Source: Mailhella sp.
Lineage (GTDB): Bacteria > Desulfobacterota > Desulfovibrionia > Desulfovibrionales > Desulfovibrionaceae
Length of the DNA: 8,336 nt
Assembly: GCA_020024815.1 (NCBI GenBank)
Contig: JAHHTE010000087.1
Location: 1 to 8,336, forward strand
Direction of reading: 5' to 3'
The notes under the pieces were generated by a model. It was not told the origin of the DNA. It searched no databases and saw only the letters and a program-made list of their open reading frames with translations. The position numbers were made by a program, and so were the translations under genes. Of the stretch, positions 1 to 6,084 are shown piece after piece. Position 1 is the stretch's first letter. Each line of letters opens with the position of its first letter.

Positions 1-4
1 ATTC

Positions 5-32
5 TTGTTTAATAAAAAAAATATGTTATATT
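5..32 (+). promoter_or_regulatory. possible weak promoter for the small NlpC/P60 lipoprotein gene
   Basis: TTGTTT (5-10) and TATATT (27-32) are separated by 16 bases and resemble -35 and -10 boxes. The region is almost pure A/T, so such matches arise easily by chance. A 10-base inverted repeat (1-10 against 40-49, one G-T pair) surrounds it and could be an operator or coincidence. The window starts here, so the true promoter may lie further upstream. Confidence 0.25.
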
Positions 33-50
33 GATTAAAAAATAAGAATG

Positions 51-56
51 AGAAGG
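51..56 (+). promoter_or_regulatory. ribosome binding site of the small NlpC/P60 lipoprotein gene
   Basis: AGAAGG lies 7 bases before the ATG at 64, a good Shine-Dalgarno match at normal spacing. It supports that start, and the signal peptide begins directly after it. Confidence 0.7.
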
Positions 57-63
57 TACAAAA

Positions 64-600
64 ATGCGAGGAAAATATAGAAATACGTTGCTATTGCTTA
101 GCTTATGCCTTTTGTTGTCAACTGGCTGTATTCCTATAAATTTAAATTTTGCAGTTGGTAGACAAGATAATACACTTTTTGAAACAAATGCAACCTATTC
201 AAATGTAAGTGGTAAAGTTGTGCGAACAGCTGCAACCCAAGTTGGACGTCCTTATAGATTAGGTGGTACTTCACCAAATACAGGATTTGACTGTTCAGGG
301 CTTATTTATTGGGCTTATAAACAGCATGGAATTAATGTGCCTCGTATTACAACATCACAAGCTAGAGTTGGGCAAAAAATTGGACGTAAGGGTTTACGAC
401 CAGGTGATATTTTAGTTTTCCGTACTTCACGTTCACCTAATGGTTTACATACAGGCTTATATGCTGGGGGGAATAAGTTTATTCATGCTCCAAACTCAAG
501 AACAAGGGTTAAGGTTGAAGTTTTAAATGGTTCATGGTGGGGTAAGCAGTTTGTTTATGGACGTAGAATAGTTGTTCCACGTTTTGCAAATATAAAGTAA
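64..600 (+). CDS. small NlpC/P60 family lipoprotein, probable peptidoglycan endopeptidase
   Basis: This 178-residue protein should be a secreted cell-wall hydrolase cutting peptide stems of peptidoglycan, typically next to a D-glutamyl-diaminopimelate bond in this family. A basic N-terminus and a leucine-rich stretch (residues 9-18) lead to a lipobox, S-T-G-C, with Cys22 as the predicted lipidated residue. The -3 serine is less usual than leucine. After a linker of about 25 residues the NlpC/P60 domain runs from about 50 to 172. The catalytic set is visible: Cys77 in FDCSGL, His129 in LHTGLY and His141 in FIHAP. The order and spacing are typical of the Spr/NlpC type, with a single catalytic domain and no SH3 domain. 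The gene appears monocistronic, because a strong terminator-like hairpin follows 67 bases after its stop. The exact bond cleaved cannot be read from the sequence. Confidence 0.9.
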   Translation: MRGKYRNTLLLLSLCLLLSTGCIPINLNFAVGRQDNTLFETNATYSNVSGKVVRTAATQVGRPYRLGGTSPNTGFDCSGLIYWAYKQHGINVPRITTSQARVGQKIGRKGLRPGDILVFRTSRSPNGLHTGLYAGGNKFIHAPNSRTRVKVEVLNGSWWGKQFVYGRRIVVPRFANIK

Positions 601-604
601 CAAT

Positions 605-633
605 TTGATATAACTAATAAATTTTATTATGAT
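605..633 (+). promoter_or_regulatory. probable sigma-70-type promoter of the aro operon
   Basis: TTGATA (605-610) and TATGAT (628-633) are each one mismatch from consensus and are separated by exactly 17 bases. It sits just after the stop of the upstream lipoprotein gene. Transcription would start near 640, leaving a leader of about 90 bases before the shikimate kinase ATG at 731. That leader would contain the whole hairpin at 668-715. The match is better than most A+T-rich chance hits, but it remains a prediction. Confidence 0.5.
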
Positions 634-667
634 AAAAAAATAAAAACTTTTTCATATTTATTAAATC

Positions 668-715
668 TTGCCATAAAATATGCTTTTTAGTATGCTATTT
701 TGTGGCAATTTTTTT
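668..715 (+). terminator. intrinsic terminator or attenuator hairpin in the aro leader
   Basis: Bases 668-680 pair with 696-708 as 13 consecutive pairs, one of them G-U. After a one-base bulge (T681), 682-683 pair with 694-695. The loop is about 10 bases, and seven T residues follow at 709-715. This is the classic form of a rho-independent terminator on the + strand. It can end transcripts of the upstream lipoprotein gene. Because a plausible promoter lies upstream at 605-633, it would also act on aro operon transcripts as an attenuator. Confidence 0.8.
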
Positions 716-730
716 GGAAAAGTAAAAGTT

Positions 731-1273
731 ATGCATGCATTAAACGCAATAGCCTTAATTGGTCTTCGTGGAAGTGGAAAAACAACACTAGGAAAAAGCT
801 TGGCAAATAAGCTAGGTTTCTCTTTTTTTGATTTAGATATTGTTTTTCAAGAAAAAATGGAGCAAACTATTGCCGATTTTATTTTGACCCATACTTGGGA
901 AGATTTTCGAGAACAAGAAAAACAAATTCTTTTTTCTATGCCTAAAAACAATGTAGTGCTTTCTTGTGGTGGTGGGGTTATTTTAAAACAAGAGAACAGA
1001 CAAAAACTTTTTTCTGATTATTTTACTGTTTTTCTAGATGTTCCTATTGATGAATTGGTAAGGCGATTAGAAAAAAATGCCTTAAAAGAACAAAGACCAG
1101 CTTTTACAAAAAAAACATTGCAAGAAGAGATGCAGGAATTATACGATAATCGTATAAAGTTTTATCAAGAAACAGCACATTTAATTGAAACAAATTTTAT
1201 GCAAAAAGAAAAACAACTTGAGCATATAATGGATATATTTATACAACAGTTAGAAAAAACTAAAGGAGAATAA
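731..1273 (+). CDS. aroL: shikimate kinase, AroL type
   Basis: This cytoplasmic enzyme phosphorylates shikimate at the 3-hydroxyl with ATP, the fifth step of chorismate synthesis. Counting from the ATG at 731 gives 180 residues, the usual family size. Visible motifs are the P-loop GLRGSGKT (11-18), the shikimate-binding DLD (34-36), Arg60 in FRxxE, the GGG motif (80-82), lid Arg122 in QRP, and Arg141. The segment from lid to C-terminus resembles E. coli AroL more than AroK, but the symbol rests on that likeness only. An in-frame ATG at 680 would add 17 residues, but it lies inside the terminator stem and lacks a Shine-Dalgarno. The 731 start has only a weak GGAA (716-719) upstream. The gene ends directly against aroC with no gap, so the two are surely co-transcribed. 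Confidence 0.93.
   Translation: MHALNAIALIGLRGSGKTTLGKSLANKLGFSFFDLDIVFQEKMEQTIADFILTHTWEDFREQEKQILFSMPKNNVVLSCGGGVILKQENRQKLFSDYFTVFLDVPIDELVRRLEKNALKEQRPAFTKKTLQEEMQELYDNRIKFYQETAHLIETNFMQKEKQLEHIMDIFIQQLEKTKGE
1262..1269 (+). promoter_or_regulatory. ribosome binding site of aroC
   Basis: AAAGGAGA lies inside the last codons of the shikimate kinase gene. Its GGAG core is 5 bases before the aroC ATG at 1274. The TAA stop of the kinase gene (1271-1273) touches that ATG directly. The arrangement suggests translational coupling of the two aromatic-pathway genes. It is the strongest Shine-Dalgarno among the six operon genes. Confidence 0.8.
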
Positions 1274-2353
1274 ATGTTAAATACTTTTGGTTCATTGTTT
1301 CGTTTAACTTCCTTTGGTGAATCACATGGTATGGGGATTGGTGGGGTAATAGATGGTTGTCCTGCTGGGATTATTTTAGATGAAGCTTTTATTCAAGAGC
1401 AATTAGATAAAAGAAAACCTGGAAATACTTTTGCCTCACAAGCAGGGACAACAAGAAAAGAAGCAGATAAAGTTGTTTTTTTGTCTGGAGTTTATGAAGG
1501 AAAAACAACTGGTACAAGTTTAGCTTTTTTAGTGGAAAATACAAATCAAAAATCCCATGATTATACAAAATTAGCTGAAATGTATAGACCTGGTCATGCT
1601 GATAAAGTTTTTGATGATAAATATGGTTTTCGTGATCCACGAGGGGGAGGACGTTCTTCTGGTAGGGAAACTATTGCACGTGTTGTTGCTGGATCAGTTG
1701 CAGAGTTATATTTAAAACAATTTGGCATAGAAATTTTTGCTTATCCTTTAGCGATTGATGGTATTTATGCTGAAGAATATGGGGCATTATCTATTCATAA
1801 TGCTGATACAAGAAAATATTTTGCACCTAATGAAGAAGTTATTATGCATTGGGATAAGCGTATTGATGAAGTACGAAAAGATTTAGATACATTAGGGGGC
1901 ATTGTGCGGGTAGAAGTACATCATGCTCCTGCTGGTCTTGGTGAACCTGTTTTTCAAAAGCTAGATGCATATTTAAGTTATGCTCTTATGGGTGTTGGAG
2001 CAGTTAAAGCTGTTGAAATTGGTGATGGTATGCTTGTGGCAACAAGTCGTGGATCTAAAAATAATGATAGTATGTATATAAAGGATAATAAAGTTTTTTA
2101 TAATACAAATCATGCTGGTGGTATCTTAGGTGGTATTAGCACAGGAGAACCTATTCTTGCTAATGCGTATGTTAAACCAATACCTTCTATTGCTAAAGAG
2201 CAAAAAACAGTAACAAAGCAAGGGGAAAATACTTTGTTATCTGTTGGTGGACGGCATGATATTTGTGCTATACCGCGTATAGTACCTGTTTTAAAAGCTA
2301 TGACAGCATTAGTTATTACTGATATGATGTTATTACAAAAGAGAATGGATTAA
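1274..2353 (+). CDS. aroC: chorismate synthase
   Basis: This enzyme converts 5-enolpyruvylshikimate-3-phosphate to chorismate, using reduced FMN as a non-consumed cofactor. It is the last shared step to the aromatic amino acids and folate, and the active enzyme is normally a cytoplasmic tetramer. At 359 residues it is full length. The three family signatures are present: GESHGMGIGG (15-24), DPRGGGRSSGRET (121-133) and GGRHD (325-329). The conserved histidines His18 and His108 (RPGHAD) are in place. The start is fixed by a strong ribosome binding site and the conserved N-terminal FGxxFRLTSFGESHG. It follows shikimate kinase without a gap and is separated by two bases from the helicase gene. 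No flavin reductase gene is present here, so the source of reduced FMN is not visible. Confidence 0.98.
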   Translation: MLNTFGSLFRLTSFGESHGMGIGGVIDGCPAGIILDEAFIQEQLDKRKPGNTFASQAGTTRKEADKVVFLSGVYEGKTTGTSLAFLVENTNQKSHDYTKLAEMYRPGHADKVFDDKYGFRDPRGGGRSSGRETIARVVAGSVAELYLKQFGIEIFAYPLAIDGIYAEEYGALSIHNADTRKYFAPNEEVIMHWDKRIDEVRKDLDTLGGIVRVEVHHAPAGLGEPVFQKLDAYLSYALMGVGAVKAVEIGDGMLVATSRGSKNNDSMYIKDNKVFYNTNHAGGILGGISTGEPILANAYVKPIPSIAKEQKTVTKQGENTLLSVGGRHDICAIPRIVPVLKAMTALVITDMMLLQKRMD

Positions 2354-2355
2354 GA

Positions 2356-4695
2356 ATGGCAAAGCAAACGCAAGTACAAGGAATTTTATCAGTAGATGAT
2401 AGTGTGGAAATACGAGGCACTATTGAGCGTATTGTTTTTCATAATAGTGAAAATGGATATACTATTTTTCGTCTTCGTCCTGATCATAAGCAAGATATAG
2501 AAACTCTTGTAGGTGTTATGCAATCACCACAAGTTGGTATGCAAATTTGTGCTAAAGGAAAATATACAACGCACCCAAAATTTGGTAGACAATTACAAAT
2601 GACAACCTATACAGAAGAACGTCCTTCTTCTGCGGAAGGAATACGAGCATTTTTAGCGTCTGGTTGTATCAAAGGCATTGGTCCAAAATGGGCAGAACGT
2701 ATTGTTATTCATTTTGGTTCAAAGACATTTCAAATTTTAGATAATGATCCTGATAAATTATTAGAAATTCATCGTTTTGGTGAAAAGCGATTAAAAGCTG
2801 TAAAACAATCATGGGCAGAACATCAAGGTGTGCGTGAGCTTATGATTTTTTTACAAGAATATGATATTGGTCCTTCTTATGCTTTTAGAATTTATAAGCA
2901 TTATGCTGGAGCAGCATTGAATATTGTAAAAGAAAATCCTTATCGTTTAGCAATGGATATTTTTGGTATTGGTTTTCATACTGCGGATATGCTTGCTTTA
3001 AAAATGGGTTTTGAAAAAAATTCTAGTTTAAGGGCACAAGCAGGTTTATTATATGCTTTAATGGAAATTAGTAATGACGGGCATATTTATTATCCACAAA
3101 CAAAATTAATTGAAAAAACTTCTAGTGAACTTGATATAGAACCATATTTAGTGGAAGAAGCATTACAAAATTTATTGCAAGAAGAAAGAATAGTTATTGA
3201 TGATTTAGATGATGAAAAAGGGGTTTATTTAACAAGGCATTATACTTATGAATCTAAAATAGCTTTTTATTTAAAACGATTATTAAATTCGCCTCGTGCT
3301 GTGCAGTTTAAAAATCCAAAAGCTATTGTTGAAAAAGTGCTTTCAACAATGAAAATTGAATTAGCAAAAGAACAACTTGAGGCTGTTAATACTGCTACAA
3401 AATCAAAAGTAATGGTTTTAACTGGTGGTCCTGGTACAGGGAAAACAACTATATTAAATGCTATTATTAAGGTTTTTCAATCTGTGGGAGCTAAGGTTTT
3501 ATTAGCTGCTCCAACAGGACGAGCTGCAAAAAGAATGTCTGAAACAAGTGGTTGTGAGGCAAAAACTATCCATAGATTATTGGAATTTAGTCCAAAAGAA
3601 GAAGGTTTTGGAAGAAATGAAAATAATCCATTAGCGTGTGGGCTTTTGGTGGTTGATGAAGCGTCTATGATGGATACAATGCTCATGTATCAATTAATTA
3701 AAGCAGCACCTATGGGAGCTACAATTATTTTTGTTGGTGATGTTAACCAACTTCCTTCTGTTGGTCCTGGTAATGTGTTACGTGATATAATAGCTTCAGG
3801 AACTATTTCTGTTGTTGAGTTATTTGAAGTGTTTAGACAAGCTGCAGAAAGTGATATTATTTGTAATGCTCACCTTATTAATAAAGGGGAAATGCCACAT
3901 ATACGACAAGGATTAAAAACTGATTTCTTTATGTTTAAACAAGATGATAGTGCAGAATGTGCTACATTAATTGTTGATCTTGTCAAAAATCGTATTCCTC
4001 AAAAATTTGGTTTTAAATCTGATGATATTCAGGTTTTATGCCCTATGATGAAAGGGGATACAGGAACATTAAAACTTAATAAAGAATTACAGCAAGCCTT
4101 AAACCCCAGTACCCAAGAAATTACACGAGGGGATAGAATTTTTAAGTTAAATGATAAGGTTATGCAAATTCGTAATAACTATGATAAAGATGTATTTAAT
4201 GGTGATATAGGGCATATTATCATTTTAGATACAGAGGAACGAGAATTAACTATTCGTTTTGATGATCGTAATGTTTTGTATTCTTTTGATGAGTTAGATG
4301 AAGTTGTGCCAGCTTATGCTATAACTATTCATAAATCACAAGGGGCAGAATATCCTGTTGTGATTATTCCAATTTTAATGCAACATTTTGTTATGCTTGA
4401 AAGAAATTTAATTTATACAGCTGTAACAAGAGGAAAAAAAATGGTTGTTCTTGTAGGACAAACAAAAGCTCTTGGTATGTGTGTTAAAAATAATAAAATT
4501 CGTAAGCGTTATACATGGCTTGCAAGACGTTTAGCTTTAGATGAAAATGCTATGCGTGAAGATATGCTTCCTTTTGCTCAAGATAAAAAAGCAAAGGAAA
4601 CTATTGCAGATTATGATGAAGTAGAATTTTTACAGCCCATTGATGATTTAGATTTTGATGGCAATATTGATTTGAATGATATTGATATACGATAA
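2356..4695 (+). CDS. recD2: RecD2-type ATP-dependent DNA helicase (RecD/TraA family, superfamily 1B)
   Basis: RecD2 proteins are 5'-3' DNA helicases acting in DNA repair and replication-fork maintenance without RecB or RecC. This 779-residue protein has the RecD2 layout. An N-terminal OB-like region covers about 17-88. A helix-hairpin-helix region starts near 91 and includes GIGP (107-110). The helicase core starts near 335. Its motifs are Walker A GGPGTGKTT (357-365), motif Ia APTGRAAKR (385-393), Walker B VVDEAS (432-437), GDVNQLPSVGPGNV (461-474), Arg494 in VFRQ, HKSQG (659-663) and YTAVTRG (687-693). The last 29 residues are strongly acidic (9 Asp, 2 Glu). The start is two bases after the aroC stop. 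No good Shine-Dalgarno precedes it at normal spacing, so translation probably depends on ribosomes finishing aroC. RecA-independent conjugative TraA relaxases share the helicase core but carry a relaxase domain, which is absent here. Confidence 0.93.
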   Translation: MAKQTQVQGILSVDDSVEIRGTIERIVFHNSENGYTIFRLRPDHKQDIETLVGVMQSPQVGMQICAKGKYTTHPKFGRQLQMTTYTEERPSSAEGIRAFLASGCIKGIGPKWAERIVIHFGSKTFQILDNDPDKLLEIHRFGEKRLKAVKQSWAEHQGVRELMIFLQEYDIGPSYAFRIYKHYAGAALNIVKENPYRLAMDIFGIGFHTADMLALKMGFEKNSSLRAQAGLLYALMEISNDGHIYYPQTKLIEKTSSELDIEPYLVEEALQNLLQEERIVIDDLDDEKGVYLTRHYTYESKIAFYLKRLLNSPRAVQFKNPKAIVEKVLSTMKIELAKEQLEAVNTATKSKVMVLTGGPGTGKTTILNAIIKVFQSVGAKVLLAAPTGRAAKRMSETSGCEAKTIHRLLEFSPKEEGFGRNENNPLACGLLVVDEASMMDTMLMYQLIKAAPMGATIIFVGDVNQLPSVGPGNVLRDIIASGTISVVELFEVFRQAAESDIICNAHLINKGEMPHIRQGLKTDFFMFKQDDSAECATLIVDLVKNRIPQKFGFKSDDIQVLCPMMKGDTGTLKLNKELQQALNPSTQEITRGDRIFKLNDKVMQIRNNYDKDVFNGDIGHIIILDTEERELTIRFDDRNVLYSFDELDEVVPAYAITIHKSQGAEYPVVIIPILMQHFVMLERNLIYTAVTRGKKMVVLVGQTKALGMCVKNNKIRKRYTWLARRLALDENAMREDMLPFAQDKKAKETIADYDEVEFLQPIDDLDFDGNIDLNDIDIR

Positions 4696-4724
4696 ACTTT
4701 TAGGAAGAAATATAAGGGAACAAT

Positions 4725-6065
4725 ATGAAAAATAAATTATTATTAAGTTGTGTTCTAGTAACAATTATGCTTTCAGCTTGTGGTCCACAAAAGAAAGTTG
4801 CAGTTGATAGCGTTACAAATGTTGTAGATGAAAATCTTATTCCTCAATCAACGATTTATTTTGCTGATTTACTTCCTTTTGGTGAGTGTTTACTTTTAGA
4901 TGAAAAAGAAAAAGCTACACAAATGGAAAAATTTAGAAAACGTTTTTTTGCCCCTTGGAAGCAAACAAAACCTTTTAGAGGAAATATTCCTTATTTTGCG
5001 TCTTATGTAAAAGTTTCTCCTGAAAAGCGAGGTTTTTCTGAAAATCTTTATCGTTGGACAAATAAACATTATCAAAATTTAGCGTATAATGCCCAATATG
5101 AAACAGCTCCTTCTATGGCAAAAAATGCTCTCATTGTGCATGATACTGCATTGCGTTTAGCACCAACTGATAAACCATATTTTATTAATCCTAAAAAACC
5201 AGGTCAAGCATATCCTTTTGATATGTTTCAAAATTCAACATTAAGAAATGGTGCTACGGTAAAAGTTTTTCATGTTTCTTATGATGGATTGTGGTATTAT
5301 GTAGAAGGAGCTAATGCCAGTGGTTGGGTGATGGCAGAGCATTTAGCTTTTACAAATGAAGAAATAGAAAATACATGGAAAAAAGCTCAAGATTTTGTGG
5401 CTATTTTAAATGATAATAGTATTATTAAAAATGAAAATATTCGTGTTGCTGTGAATTTAGGAAGTGTTTTTCCTTTAATAAATGAAAGTGCTTATGGATA
5501 TACTATTGCTGTTGCTTTTCGTTCACATAATGGAAATGCTGTAATTGAACATTGCTATGTTGCTAAAGACCATGCACATAAAATGCCCCTTGAATTGACT
5601 GCAGATAGAGTTGCTTTACTTTCTGAACAATTAATTGGTAATTTATATGGTTGGGGAGGAATGTATAATAATCGTGATTGTTCTTCTACTTTACAAGATT
5701 TATTTCTTCCTTTTGGACTTTGGTTGCCAAGAAATTCAGCTCAACAAGCAAATAGTGGTGTAAAAATTCTTTTAGAAGGTATGAGTGATAAGGATAAAGA
5801 AGGTCTTATTCTTACCCATGCTATTCCTTTTCAAACATTTATTTATCTTCCAGGACATATTGGACTTTATGTAGGGCAATATAATGGTAAGGCTGTTATG
5901 TTGCATAATATGTGGGGAGTGAGAATTGGTGAATTTGGACGTTTTGTTGTAGGAAAAACTGTTATTACGACTTTGTATCCAGGTGAAGAATTAGAGGGAT
6001 TTAATAATAGTCTTATGTCAAGAGTAAAATCTATTACAGTTATAGGAAAAGAAAAAAATAAGTAG
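4725..6065 (+). CDS. SH3-domain NlpC/P60 lipoprotein, probable peptidoglycan endopeptidase
   Basis: This 446-residue protein is a predicted lipid-anchored periplasmic hydrolase of peptidoglycan stem peptides. A clear signal peptide ends in the lipobox LSAC, with Cys19 as the lipidated residue. Residues of about 40-125 match the N-terminal stabilising region seen in this class (DLLPFGEC, then a basic helix and FFAPW). Two bacterial SH3-like domains follow, at about 130-210 (with GLWYYVEGANASGWV) and about 215-285. The NlpC/P60 domain covers about 290-420. Its catalytic set is Cys319 in RDCSS, His378 in PGHIGLYVG and His394 in MLHNMWG. SH3-bearing members of this family usually require a free N-terminal L-Ala on the stem peptide, so a recycling role is plausible. 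I recall, unchecked, a structurally solved Desulfovibrio vulgaris homologue (DVU_0896). AAGGGA (4714-4719) lies 5 bases before the start. The gap to the helicase gene is 29 bases with no terminator. Confidence 0.92.
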   Translation: MKNKLLLSCVLVTIMLSACGPQKKVAVDSVTNVVDENLIPQSTIYFADLLPFGECLLLDEKEKATQMEKFRKRFFAPWKQTKPFRGNIPYFASYVKVSPEKRGFSENLYRWTNKHYQNLAYNAQYETAPSMAKNALIVHDTALRLAPTDKPYFINPKKPGQAYPFDMFQNSTLRNGATVKVFHVSYDGLWYYVEGANASGWVMAEHLAFTNEEIENTWKKAQDFVAILNDNSIIKNENIRVAVNLGSVFPLINESAYGYTIAVAFRSHNGNAVIEHCYVAKDHAHKMPLELTADRVALLSEQLIGNLYGWGGMYNNRDCSSTLQDLFLPFGLWLPRNSAQQANSGVKILLEGMSDKDKEGLILTHAIPFQTFIYLPGHIGLYVGQYNGKAVMLHNMWGVRIGEFGRFVVGKTVITTLYPGEELEGFNNSLMSRVKSITVIGKEKNK

Positions 6066-6080
6066 AAATATAAGTAGAAA
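6058..6080 (+). repeat. short tandem duplication spanning the lipoprotein stop and mtaB leader
   Basis: ATAAGTAGAAA occurs exactly at 6058-6068 and again at 6070-6080, a period of 12 bases. The first copy contains the TAG stop of the lipoprotein gene (6063-6065). The second lies in the 19-base spacer just before the mtaB ATG at 6085. Neither copy offers a good Shine-Dalgarno. It is most likely a recent local slippage duplication. Confidence 0.7.
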
Positions 6081-6084
6081 ATAC

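Noticed and set aside
601..730. A tRNA, small ORF or leader peptide in the main intergenic region
   Set aside because: No cloverleaf is visible. No ATG lies between the predicted transcription start near 640 and the hairpin except the one at 680 inside the stem, which has no ribosome binding site.
1389..1640. Open frame on the minus strand of 83 codons inside aroC
   Set aside because: It is antisense to a highly conserved chorismate synthase, has a low-complexity Leu/Tyr/Gln-rich translation, and shows no recognisable domain. It is a shadow of the real gene.
3477..3686. Open frame on the minus strand of 69 codons inside the helicase gene
   Set aside because: It overlaps the conserved helicase motifs Ia to Walker B on the other strand and has no recognisable domain, so the frame is explained by sense-strand codon bias.
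2356..4695. Helicase as part of a defence system or conjugative element
   Set aside because: The protein has RecD2 layout without relaxase, nuclease or other defence domains, and its neighbours are housekeeping genes in a tight operon with similar codon use.
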